A DNA stretch of 64,000 bases from Lingula anatina (lineage: Eukaryota > Brachiopoda > Lingulata > Lingulida > Lingulidae): the NCBI RefSeq assembly GCF_001039355.2, contig NW_019775436.1, positions 891,630 through 955,629 on the forward strand. The letters run 5' to 3'. Positions 48,544 through 59,368 of the stretch are shown one piece after another. Numbering within the stretch: position 1 is the stretch's first letter; each line of letters begins with the position of its first letter. The notes beneath the pieces are model-generated. The model had not been told where the DNA came from, did no database searches, and saw only the letters and a program-made list of their open reading frames with translations. A program made the translations under genes and the position numbers.

Positions 48544-49356
48544 TTGAAGTGAAAATACTGATTGCACCAGGTTGAGATTGCTTCTCAACTACCACACTGC
48601 TTGTAACACATTGCTCATTTTATGTTTGACTTGCAATTGATTTCTTACCACACTCATATGATGCAGACCAATTTGTGTTTTTATAATTCCTCGCACATAC
48701 AGATGTAGATTGAATATTTGCCTATTATCTAATGATTGTGCATTTCTGCCTTGGTGAATTTATTGACAGTCCAACCCACCAAATATAGCCTCTTCTTTCA
48801 TTTCTGAATGAGGTGAATGAGGTACCGTACACTGTCAGGCATTGACTAAAAAATGTTTCGAGATTTTCTGGGAAAATCAGAATTTCATCTTATTTTTTCC
48901 CATTCTCTGCTGTCCCTGAGATTCAAAGGTTACTTGTACATCAATTACACATGTTACTGGCACTGGCATTGGAGGTTATAGTATGTATGGAACTCGGGGT
49001 GAAACCCCAAACATGATAATCATCAAGGTACTAGTTGAACTTGCCATAAGCTAATATAGGCAAGTTTCCTGATCAAATTATTCTGACCTAAATTTCAATC
49101 ATGGATATCATTCTGCAGATAAAGAGTTCAGTTCATGTGAATGATATCAATGATTCAGTCCACTTCATACTATATGTATCAATATCACTGTATCTTTGAT
49201 AATCTGAACTGAAAGTTAGTCATATATAGAAGTAACAGCCTTCGAGAGCCCTATGGGGCTTCCTGTCACGCAGAGTTCCACCATTCCAAAGTAGGTGCTG
49301 GGAAAAAAGTGATTTTTTTGTCAACAGAGTGATAGAAAGGAGTGAACCTTAGAAAA
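48544..49356. other. Upstream region and putative 5' UTR of the nested NHL gene
   Basis: No TATA box is evident. A good acceptor-like sequence (TTTTTTTGTCAACAG, ending 49327) lies 29 bases before the ATG, and an in-frame TAG at 49333-49335 follows it. If used, the acceptor would join a noncoding 5' exon to an otherwise single coding exon. Confidence 0.45.
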
Positions 49357-50931
49357 ATGTCTTGTCAAGCAGATTGTGAAGATGCAAAGGATGTATTAGA
49401 TGAGCTTCAGAAAAATAGATTATATCTTCTGTTCATTGAGAGACAATGTGCGGAGCATGTCAAAGTTCTGAAAGACAATGAAGTCAAAATTTCTCAACAG
49501 CAGGATGAAATGAGAAATACTATTGATGCTCATTGTGAGAGGGTTATAAATATTATCAGACAGCACCAAGCAAAATTACACAGCAAAGTTAACACAGTAG
49601 CTGATGAAGATATGCGTCAAGTGAAAACCAAGATGGCTGAATTGTCGTTGTTTCAGAATCAGATTGAGGGCTCCTTGGCTTTGGCCAGCAGCGTGTCACA
49701 TTCCAGATCAAAAGCTGAAGTGAAAAGAGTTGCCCAACAAATCTATGACCAGAACAAACTTTTGAAAGAAAAAGATGCATTGAAACATCATCCAGTTTCT
49801 CCAAGGTCTTTCAAGTTTATTCCAAATGACAAATTCATTAAAGGGGTCACTGATGACATGACATCTCCATTGGGAATTTTAGAATTAGGGTTAACAGGAA
49901 AAGAAAGTCCTGAGTCAACTGTCCAACTGCCTGTGACGCCATCTATTGAGAGTGACACTCCTTGCAGTGTCACACCTAGCACAATCACACCTAACACATT
50001 ACCGTGTAATCCAACACATTCCTGCCATCAGCAACCTGCCACTACAGTTAGCCAGGGTGACAAAGCACAACCAAATGTGGGACCAGGAAAACAGGAAATG
50101 TGCACTATCAGACCTAAAGCCACCATAGTCCAAGAATTTAATGCTCGGTCAAAGTCAGATGCCAATGATCCTTGGATTGCAGGTGTAGCTATTGCCAAGG
50201 ACTCCACCATGCTTGTGACGGACTTCAACAACCACAAAATCAAAGTTTTCAAGAAGAGTGGCAATCTTATTTATGAATGGTCAGGGGATGGTGGACACCA
50301 TCTTGACCACCCTTGGGATATATCCTGTGGTCAAGATGGCAACATTGCTGTGGCCAGCACCGGAAATGATAGCCTTTTTATATTAGATTCCACATTCCAA
50401 GTGAAAAAATCCCTTGTAGCGCCAAAGTGCCGAGGTGTTGTATGGCTCAGTCAGAATGAGTTAGCCTTTGTGGGGGATTCCACCAAAGCAGTCACGTTGG
50501 TCAACATAAATGGGGCCAAGCTAAAAACCATCGCCATTGACAGTCAAGGAAATCAGCTTTTTGACCACCCATGGTTTCTCACCAAAACTCGCAAGAATGT
50601 GATTGTAGTTTCCGATAATGGAAAATACTGCATGTGTGGTTTGACACTAGAGGGTGATGTTGTGTTTCGATATGGTCGCAAAGGGTCTGGTGAGGGTGAA
50701 GAAATGAGCGAACCAAGGGGCGTCTGTGTTGATAAGTTAGGGAACATTATGGTTGCCGATTGGGTGACACATCGTGTTCACTTGGTGTCACCTGATGGGA
50801 AGTTTATACGTGACCTGGTTACCAAGGACGACGGGTTGCAGTATCCTAGAGGTATTGAAGTTGATAGCGATGGCCACCTGGTTGTGACAGAGTGCAAGGG
50901 AAAAATACAGATTTTTAAGTACAGAGACTAA
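49357..50931 (+). CDS. Coiled-coil NHL-repeat protein (TRIM-NHL-like without RING and B-box), intronless
   Basis: Encodes 524 residues from ATG at 49357. Residues 1-150 are charged and heptad-like (DVLDELQKNRLYLLFIERQC and on), typical of the coiled coil after B-boxes in TRIM proteins. A Pro/Thr/Ser-rich linker (about 185-255) follows. Residues about 270-524 form a six-bladed NHL-type propeller, with blade starts near 270, 317, 357, 403, 451 and 495 and motifs such as MLVTDFNNHKIKVF, HPWDI and GNIMVADWVTHRVHLV. TRIM-NHL propellers bind RNA or protein. With no zinc-binding RING or B-box visible, ubiquitin-ligase activity is not expected from this chain. The gene lies inside agrin intron 4 on the same strand, with no intron in the coding part, so it could be an expanded retrogene-like family member. 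A polyadenylation signal follows. The exact subfamily is not assigned. Confidence 0.88.
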   Translation: MSCQADCEDAKDVLDELQKNRLYLLFIERQCAEHVKVLKDNEVKISQQQDEMRNTIDAHCERVINIIRQHQAKLHSKVNTVADEDMRQVKTKMAELSLFQNQIEGSLALASSVSHSRSKAEVKRVAQQIYDQNKLLKEKDALKHHPVSPRSFKFIPNDKFIKGVTDDMTSPLGILELGLTGKESPESTVQLPVTPSIESDTPCSVTPSTITPNTLPCNPTHSCHQQPATTVSQGDKAQPNVGPGKQEMCTIRPKATIVQEFNARSKSDANDPWIAGVAIAKDSTMLVTDFNNHKIKVFKKSGNLIYEWSGDGGHHLDHPWDISCGQDGNIAVASTGNDSLFILDSTFQVKKSLVAPKCRGVVWLSQNELAFVGDSTKAVTLVNINGAKLKTIAIDSQGNQLFDHPWFLTKTRKNVIVVSDNGKYCMCGLTLEGDVVFRYGRKGSGEGEEMSEPRGVCVDKLGNIMVADWVTHRVHLVSPDGKFIRDLVTKDDGLQYPRGIEVDSDGHLVVTECKGKIQIFKYRD

Positions 50932-51037
50932 AGTCGTATTTACACCCAGTATATATTTTCAGAAGAGAAACATTGGTGAAAACAATATTTTCTTGGTTTG
51001 TTTTGACATGCCTGTTTCATTTGTCAACAAAAAATCA

Positions 51038-51043
51038 AATAAA
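51038..51043 (+). terminator. Polyadenylation signal of the NHL gene
   Basis: AATAAA (in CAAATAAAAGATC) lies about 107 bases after the stop codon. It would give a short 3' UTR. Confidence 0.65.
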
Positions 51044-54000
51044 AGATCTTTTCATAAATTTTTCAAAGTTATTCATGTGATACATGGATGGAATGCTGCT
51101 CTTATTCAGTATCCTGTGTTGATGATGGTTGCTCTTGACTAGTGTTTTTTAAAGGTCTTAGCTTTCCAATTGGATAATGGTTGTGTATTAAAATCTTGTA
51201 AAAAAAATCATCTGAATAGATGTTTCCTGTGGCACATGTCTATGTAAAACAATGAGGTGCAACCAAGTGCAGTCTAAGGATTTCAATTTTGACAGTGAAA
51301 AATGTAATGCAGTCTTGATATTTAGAACTTGTCAAATGAGATACATGTTGTCTTTTAATTGAATTCAATAGATGAATCTGTTGTATTTTTACAGAAACTG
51401 CTTGAAAAAATGTCAGTTGGATTGGCAGCAAGATGTAAATGTTAAGGTTATTATAATGATAGTATTTCAATCATGGAACAAATACAGATTGATCTGATTG
51501 AATTAAGCCATCCTTCCATATCACTGTCTGGTATTGAGTTAAAAGGTCTTTTCGTTATTTGAAGCTATAGTAAATGATAAATGCTGCTTTTAAAATGTCA
51601 CTTAGAAAGGCTGATGAAATTATTCTAGGAATGTAACAAGATCACTGATAGGTCAAATGAAACTGCACTCCGGACAGTGCTTAGCTGCCATTTTCTCATT
51701 TATTTGTCTTGATTGCTTGAAACAGAATGTTTTTTCAGAGTACAATATATTGTGTTGACTCAATCTTTTCAATGAGCAAAAATTATCAAACTTTCAGGTA
51801 TATTATTTTATATTCACAAAAATTATATTTCTATTTTGGGAGCTTTTACTGCATTAAGTAGAACTATAAAGCAGCTGCTTTTTAAGTTTGTAGCTATCAC
51901 TCAATAGGAATGTTCTAATTTCAAGAAATTAAAACTTAATAATAATAATGATTTTTATTGAGCACAGAAATGTTTTTACATTTAAAGGCTTTCTAACTAC
52001 TATGTAGTATATATATATATATATATATATATAGCAATAGTAATGATAATAAATAAATGAAATAATAAATATAGCATTATACAATATGCGTTATAACAAG
52101 ATACATGTAAAAAAGATCGAGTAATTACCATTATTTATGAAAAGTACACCAAGTTTCTTTTGCTGGATGCTGGTCGCCATCTATTGTGGACATGCATATA
52201 TTCCTGCCAATTCCATCTCCTCTAAACTTTGAAACTCAGGGGAAGGAAATGTGTCATCACCATTGATTGGTTAGGTCCTAATCCAATGAAATGATGAGAT
52301 ATATTTAATTTATTTCAACATGAGAGATTAAATGCACATGTTATGCATAAATTAGTATCTGTGTGGGCAAATAAGAGCCATTGATTTTACAAGTTATGCC
52401 ATTTTAGTTTAAAGTAAATGCTTGATGAAAAAATTATACCATGGCACAGTGGCATTATCATTATCCTTAAAAAATAACATTACGATCTTGCTCATTGAAT
52501 TCTACTCAGGAGTAAGAAATGCTTGCTTAGGTACAGTAGATGTTCTTTATGATAAAATTGGCTGTCAGTGGAAAAGAAGTGTTAATGTATTGATCCTTGT
52601 TCTTAAATGGAAGCCGTCATGAAGATTTTGCCTGATTAGGTAAATCCACTTCATTTCAGAGAGAAGTGACGCCAATATAATACTCTTCCCAAAACAACAC
52701 ATGTATTTTGTTACATTTTGGCATCATGTTAGGTCAGTAAAGGGAGGTATTTGATAGTAAATTAAAGTTTGTGAAAGGTTACTTCTCACAAGACTTTTGA
52801 AGGCATATGTCCTTTTTTATGAAGTACAAATATGAACTATGTAAAACTGTATGCTGCTATGGGTTAATTTTAGGATCATTTCTCAGGAGTTTTCCCACTC
52901 TGTAACCCCCCTTTGTCTTACAAACTCGAAACTAATAGCAATTTATCTCGATTATTATTTGCGATTTATTTATCTGAATTTGTATTTTTATGTCTTAATT
53001 TCTGCATATTTTGCAAAACCACTTGCCTTTTCCAAGTCGGACCTTAAGAACACTAAAATAAACTCAAATAAAAGAATTTGATGCTGATATTTTTCTGCAC
53101 TGAACAAGAAGACATGATGTTCTAAATGACTGGCCCATTCATTTGAGACAAAATCATCCGAATTTGCAGGAACAGGTTTGCGTAATGATTTGTGAGGATG
53201 AAAAATTGCTTTTTTCCCCCAAGGAAATTTAATTTTGGTGGGTAAATCTCATATGTAGTACCTTAAACTGTTTTTAAGTATGTAAAAACTAAATTTAAGT
53301 GGGAAATAAGTTTTATTGAGCTATGTAATCTGTTATAGAGGGGGGGATACTGTGGAATTACAGGTTCATATGATAAGTGCCATACTACCAAGAAATCCAT
53401 TTCTGCACAAAATAATGGGCCATTGCAATAATCCTATTACTACTGTGAATTCATTTTCCAAATTGTTTATCAAGGATTGCTCAACAGAATGCCACATGAA
53501 TCATTATTATATGTGAATTGTTCATTTTAATCATTTATTAATTGCATCTTAATGTCATAACTATTATGGCTCATTTATATTATCATTGACAATCAAATTG
53601 AATGGCAGCATTTCATGCTTATATTCATCATCATATTTTCATGTATTTAGGTGACATTTTGCTGTTGACAAATCAATCTGAATATTTTGTAAAATTATAA
53701 AGATGTTCAGTATGATGAACAGATTTATTTCTGAGGCATTAATTCATTAATAAATATATAACAAAAATTATGAAAACTAAAAGGTTTCATGAATGTGTAA
53801 TTAATTTAAACAATCCCATTTTGGCCAAATTGTTGCAGAGGGATAAGATCTTGAGTAATATAACTTGTACATAATTACATGTATGTCAGTGATTCTGTAT
53901 AAACATGCACCTTAAAGCCCATAACATGTTTAAGCGATCTCATTGTTACACTTCTTCTTTACAAAAAAATTCAATCTGATTATACGCAGGCACCACATAC

Positions 54001-54404
54001 ATCTGTGCACATTCTGATATAAAGATAGTGGCATTACCTTTAACATTCTTTTGATAAAGGGAGTATATAACTGTAGGGTCTCGGTATAAAGACATTGGCA
54101 TTCACAGTCTAGTTGGCTTTGAATTGCCCCTACGTTCTTGAAAAGAGGGCAGCTGAGTTGAATTCAGGTGTCAAACTTGTGGCATGGTCTAGTTTGGTTT
54201 ACTCGAGAGCTGAGATCATTGACTTTCAGTGTTCTCTATGTTGAAAGAAGGATCTTCATCAATGGCTGATATACAGATATTATGAATTGGTGGTGTAATT
54301 TCTTATTTCGGAGAAGTTTCTCTCATTTCAAAGGTCAGATAATGGCACCAATCAATGTTGACATTTACCTGCACAGTTATGAGACTCCTTAGAAGTTAAA
54401 ATAT
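51044..54404. other. Intronic and intergenic AT-rich stretch
   Basis: Holds a dispersed repeat (51832-51945), a (TA)n tract at 52008-52034 and otherwise featureless AT-rich DNA. No exon seen. Confidence 0.55.
51832..51945 (+). repeat. Dispersed repeat R3, copy 1
   Basis: The segments GAGCTTTTACTGCATTAAGT, GCTGCTTTTTAA, CACTCAATA and TCAAGAAATTAAAAC correspond in order to those at 62459-62562. It is followed by (AAT)n and GATTTTTATTGAGCAC. Probably an old SINE or LINE remnant; class unknown. Confidence 0.65.
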
Positions 54405-54650
54405 GACTGGGTTCCCATGCCTAGATCGATCCAGTGGCATCCGTCTAACTCCTTGGGGAGTATCACTAAATTGCTGTCAACTAATAGGCTTAAATGTCTG
54501 TCACGCCTACCAAATCAGCTAGGGGGTAAAGATAATTACCCCTAACAGTTTCAGTAGGCGTGACAGATATTTAAGCTGGTTAAGCTGATAGCAATTTAGT
54601 GAGACTCCCCAGGGAGATAGATTAATCCAAATGTCTGTGGGAATGATTCC
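54405..54650. mobile_element. Hairpin MITE, family M1 subtype B, copy 3
   Basis: The left end reads GACTGGGTTCCCATGCCTAG; the reverse complement of the right reads GGAATCATTCCCACAG. The internal palindrome is the clearest of the family: GCTTAAATGTCTGTCACGCC faces GGCGTGACAGATATTTAAGC across about 60 bases. TA follows the right end. It is almost in contact with the next element. Confidence 0.84.
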
Positions 54651-54655
54651 TAATA

Positions 54656-54933
54656 GAGGCCATTAAGAAACAGAAGATCCAAGGATCTTCTGATCCTTGG
54701 ATCAAATATGGCAGACCCTACATGAAAGAAGAGCCGACTAATCCACTGACAGTCTTCCTGCCTCCACACGGGATCTAGCAATTAAACCTCAGAGCCATGG
54801 TTTAAGCCATTTAAAGGCGTGTATGTAGGTGGATAGACCATCAGCAGATTGATCGGCTCTTCTTTCACGTAGGGTCTGCTATATTTGATTTGTGGATTAG
54901 CAGATCCTTGGATCTTCTGTCTGGAATGGCCTC
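54656..54933. mobile_element. Foldback element, family M2, copy 2
   Basis: The left arm GAGGCCATTAAGAAACAGAA then GATCCAAGGATC faces its reverse complement ending GGCCTC at 54933. Nested arms ATCAAATATGGCAGACCCTA and TAGGGTCTGCTATATTTGAT follow, then AAAGAAGAGCCGA and TCGGCTCTTCTTT. This gives a hairpin-capable element of 278 bases with a centre near AATTAAACC. It begins five bases after the M1 MITE ends. Confidence 0.87.
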
Positions 54934-57370
54934 AAAATGTTTATAATGATTGTGTCCCACTCTTAATAGTATTTCGAATGTTTCTGAGGTCTAATATATT
55001 GATGGGCATCATGGGAGTTCTTTGTGTAGTGCCACAACCATGTAATCTACTTGTGAAAAGTGCTAGGGAAGAGAGAGGAACAATTATAATGCATTATTAA
55101 AGGCAATAGACACAGGAACCCCCATACCATTATTATGCCATTTCAATTTTCTCAACATTGTCACTAACTGTTAAAGACCTGTTCACACGTGATGTGGTTT
55201 GGTTGGTTTTGAATCTTAAAAATGTGATTTATTAAAAAAATTTAAAGAATTTATATAACTGCTTTGTGAAGTGCTGTACTCAGAATGGTGGCCTTTGGAG
55301 GAAAGTGTGAGGTCAGAGAAAATTTACTTGATTACTATCAGCACCTTCAAAACTGAACCCTTATATAATTTAGACAAATTTAAAAGCAAATATCCACCAT
55401 TTACTGATGTGAATATGCCCCTATTTTGATGAGTTATTTATCTTAAATTCTCTATCTTTTTTTCCCGCACACTGGTAATTGCACACAGAAGTGGATATTG
55501 TCACTGAAATGCTATTCCTGTGACCACTTTGCTGGTTTGATTACAATTAGAACGGTTGACATATTTCAGACTTAACCAGATTCGGTCCAGTCAAGACCAG
55601 TGTGAACTGAACTGTAATTGCTTCTTCTCTATTCACGGTTACAGTTTCAGCTGAGCTGTTTCAAAGTGAATGTTTTTGCATGAGTACCATTCCCTATAGA
55701 GATTTCATCCATTTTTAATCATTATGGTGATGCTGTTGATGCCGCAGCTCTACTTTCAGGTTTGTCTTAATTGTCCTTCACTTTGTGAATGGTCTGCTAA
55801 TCCTGCAGAAACTGCCAGACTCGCCCAGTATAGCTTTGGGGTATGTGTATAAGATATTTAATCTTCCAAATTTTTTTTGAAAATCTTCACTTGTGCAAAA
55901 GAAATTTGACTCAGCAAATGTCAGTGCCATCGGAGCAGACACATTTTTATTTGACTCTTCGCTCTTCAGAGGAAGGGATGTCAGTGTAATTGTAAACTTA
56001 CATGACTGGTTGGTGTCTCCTGGGGCCTAGGAGACTTCAGGTGTTAAATATTACTTTTGTTTTTTGAATCATTGACCTCAAGGAAGGAGTGCTGCTGGAG
56101 AACGTTAAATCTACCAATGAAATTCCTGAAAAAACCTCCTCTGATCGAGCGCACAGCTTGTCGAGAAAATGCATATTTTTCACAATTTGTGCTTTTTCTC
56201 AAGGAATCACAATCACTGATCCAGATTCGAAACAGAGAGAATCCAGGTTTTGTTGTCTGAGAATTTTTTTTCTTAAATTCTACCTCAACACGAAGGAAGC
56301 ATTCTCTTTTAAAATGCAGATAACACTAAAGAGAACTCACTCGTAGTAGATCTGAATTTAGTTTCCTGGAATTTTAGGAGCATTACTTTTTTGGGGAGTT
56401 GCGCAACTTGCCTCCTCTTCAAGTTACGTATCCCAGGAGCAATAAGGATTGAACTTTCAGGTTTTTCTGGATTGCTCTTGATCCACATAAAAGATTCATC
56501 GCAATTTCTTCATTATTTGGCTGTGCTGGTGGCTCATTTCCCATAATCCTTCGGGATTTGCCAGGAATTTTTGTGAGACAAGGAGACCTGCAAATCTCAC
56601 GCAATGGGGACTTGAATGAATCAATTAATTTACCTAGGATTATCACCAGGAATCATTGGAAAATGCAGGAGATCTGACTGATAATTTTTCTGGAAAGATC
56701 TATCCAAGAAGAAACGTCTGCTTGCTGCCCTTCCTGGAGAAATACAATGTAGATGCCAAACATCAGAATAGATTAAGGATACATTTATTCATATGCCTCT
56801 CTCAAAATCTTTAACAACTTTTCATCATTTATATATGTATCGTCTGATCTATTGAATACAGATATTGCACTTACCAAGTATATTATGAAGAGGAATTTGG
56901 TAGAAATTGAATAAAGGACTAATTATGAGCAACACATATTAGTCCAAGTTTTAAAAACCTTATTCTTGGTTTTTCATTAATTACTGAAAGTCCCTTAAAT
57001 TACTTTCAATTACTAAAAGTCACTGAATGAGGAGATAATATTTGACAGGTAATTTTGCATGGAAGGCAGACACATACATAATAAATTTAGAACACAAATG
57101 CACCTACCACCAGTCTCTCCAATATTTCTTAATCTGATTACCTCACGGGAAGTTTTCCGATAGTTAATTGTATTTAATTGGGCTCTGGGACATGACTTCA
57201 TTGACCAAAAGGACGAGAAGCAAAAATTCCGATCAGCCGAGGTTAAGTGACGTTGTTACCGTGTTGATTAATTCCGAGAAGCGTATGGGGGATTGTTGAG
57301 CCACCTGAGGGCTTCTCGCTATCCTGACAGTGATCTGAATTACATTAACTTCTTCCGAGTGTCAGTCACC
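54934..57370. other. Intronic stretch upstream of the second Kazal exon
   Basis: No transposon with clear ends and no conserved domain. Frames at 56057-56346 and 56419-56646 (minus) are unrecognised. A GTTCACAC/GTGTGAAC pair near 55181 and 55602 hints at an old inverted-repeat element but is too weak to call. Confidence 0.5.
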
Positions 57371-57373
57371 ACT

Positions 57374-57379
57374 TATAAA
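57374..57379 (+). promoter_or_regulatory. Candidate TATA box for an alternative agrin promoter
   Basis: TATAAA in ACTTATAAAGTTGG lies 53 bases before the ATG at 57427. Transcription would start near 57404-57412 (ATCATTCACTTCAC, Inr-like), giving a very short leader. This is suggestive only: such hexamers occur often by chance in AT-rich DNA. Confidence 0.4.
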
Positions 57380-57426
57380 GTTGGCTGGTGAAAGTCTATT
57401 GATTATCATTCACTTCACAATGAACA

Positions 57427-57790
57427 ATGAAGTTTCATTCGGACACATTTTCTGATCTGGTCATTCAGTGTTGGTCCGTACACATATTGCATAAATATGG
57501 ACCTCTCCTACTGTCATTAGTTGCAGTCTCACAGTGCTGTTATCTTTACGAAGGTATCGAGGATCCGTGTAAAAATGTGACGTGCCCCTTCAAGGGAGTG
57601 TGCGTGCCTGCAGAAGGGGGAATGGAATACCAATGTCAGTGTCCGAGCGTGTGCTACAGTTATGGCGACAGCTTACAGGATCGTGAAGTATGCGGCTCAG
57701 ATGGGAGAGACTATAAAAATGAATGTGAGATGAACGCCAAGGCATGCAGGAACCAGAGTGACCTCAGGGTGCTATATTATGGAAAATGCA
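57427..57790 (+). CDS. AGRN: Agrin: second follistatin-like/Kazal exon, possible alternative first exon
   Basis: The module DPCKNVTCPFKGVCVP, then YQCQCPSVC, VCGSDGRDYKNECE and a closing YYGKC, is a full follistatin-Kazal repeat ending TGCA/GTAAGT in phase 1. NVT and NQS are possible N-glycosylation sites. Two readings exist. As an internal exon it starts at 57527 (after CTGTCATTAGTTGCAG) or 57554, both phase 1 and compatible with exon 3 or the microexon. As a first exon it starts at ATG 57427, preceded by an in-frame TGA and a TATA box. The extra N-terminus then contains a hydrophobic core (YGPLLLSLVAVSQC) like a signal peptide, which would give a secreted short form. An upstream overlapping ATG at 57420 opens only 11 codons. 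The domain is certain; the 5' boundary is not. Confidence 0.82.
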
Positions 57791-58864
57791 GTAAGTTTTA
57801 CTATTTGTTTTGTAATGGGGATTTCTTTTCCAGATTTCAAGTTTGTTTTTGAGTTAATTGATGAGAAATATTGACCACAATGATTTTCTTATCAAGAGTG
57901 TATTTTATTCAAGATTTAGTTGCACTTGGATGGGATGGAACCAGGAACTTAAATTTATTGATTTATTTGATTCATCAATGCAGCTCTTTTATTTTAGAGT
58001 ATATACTCTATATAGGTATCTTAGACTATATCAAAATGATTCATTTAGCTAATTAGATACAAGCATATGGAAATTTTAAACTGTCACGATAATCATAATA
58101 TTTTATTGGATACAACTACTGTGCCTGTAGATTGGACAAACATCATGGTTAAGTCAAATGTCTGTCATCAGTCAGTGGGCAAATCTACAGTCCAACAGAG
58201 ATAAATCAACCGTTTCAGCAGACCATGAGATAAGGATGCATGATGATAGTGATCTAACCCTTCTTTTTTCCTGCTCACTGAGATTGTTATTGAATTAAAT
58301 CAAGAGCTATGCTCTTGGGCCTGTTTATTGAAAGGACAGAAATTTGGTTGAAACTTTTACCAGTAGACCATAATTTTAGCATAAAACTTTGACACAGAGA
58401 TTGATCTAAATATTATAATTTAAATTATTACTGAAAAGTATTTCACTTATATGAAATGTTGCACCCACTTAATAACAAGAAAGTAATTGCTAATTTTTTT
58501 TAGATGCGAAATAGTTGCGATACAGTAGATTTATCATGAATTGAAACAGAACAAAATTTTGATCCAAAGTTCTGATATGAAACAGCCCCAGTTGTGGGGA
58601 CCATTCCAAAAAGTAATCGTATGGGTTACTTATTACCAACTTCAGTAGCTAAAGTTTGAGTATTAAATCTTTACACAAAATAAAGGAGGTAATTTTCGAG
58701 ACAAAGTTGAGTGGAAATGAAATTTTGTTGAGGTGAAGTGAAGACAGTTGTTTCCGCAATTTTTGTGTCAAGTTTTGTGACAGGCACTTTATCTGACTTA
58801 AACCATGATTGGAGCAGAAAACAAAATGGCTGGCCACATACTCTATACTGTGTGCTCGCGCATT

Positions 58865-59368
58865 GATCTGTGTTGTGACAAATAAAAAAAAAACATGTTA
58901 TGGTATGTTTTCTGCTTGATCAGTTGCTTAATGGAGTGTAATTTTACTGTAGATTAATATAATGTTACATCGTCACACTGGAAATTGGTCCACCCTTTTT
59001 CCTGTAAATTACTGCATCCTTGGAAATGTGATTGATTCTGATGTTTCAATTAGTTGAATGTTATGCTTAATTGTTATTGAAGTTACCGGCAATTATTATG
59101 TCATTATTACATCTATGATCTGTGTTGTGACAAATAAAAAAAAAACATGTTATGGTATGTTTTCTGCTTGATCAGTTGCTTAATGGAGCGTAATTTTACT
59201 GTAGATTAATATAATGTTACATCGTCACACTGGAAATTGGTCCACCCTTTTTCCTGTAAATTACTGCATCCTTGGAAATGTGATTGATTCTGATGTCTCA
59301 ATTAGTTGAATGTTATGCTTGATTATTATTGAAGTTACCGGCAATTATTATGTCATTATTATATGAGA
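58865..59368. repeat. Direct tandem duplication, 252-bp period
   Basis: GATCTGTGTTGTGACAAATA begins both units (58865 and 59117). The copies differ by only a handful of substitutions, such as GTGTAATTTT against GCGTAATTTT. No N separates them, unlike the contig overlaps, so it may be a true recent duplication. Confidence 0.92.

Larger units (their letters stand above)
47901..57526 (+). other. Agrin intron 4 (about 9.6 kb) with nested gene
   Basis: Runs from GTAAGT to either of two phase-1 acceptors in front of the second Kazal module (57526 or 57553). It holds a small perfect-stem hairpin, three larger hairpin transposons and a complete same-strand NHL gene. No other exon-like sequence was recognised. 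Confidence 0.65.

Noticed and set aside
49342-49356. Upstream extension of the NHL protein by five codons
   Set aside because: That frame starts with GTG. The first ATG is at 49357, and an in-frame TAG lies at 49333-49335.
55163-55615. Possible inverted-repeat transposon with CTGTTCACAC and GTGTGAACTG
   Set aside because: Only about eight bases match at the ends, with no further arm pairing seen.
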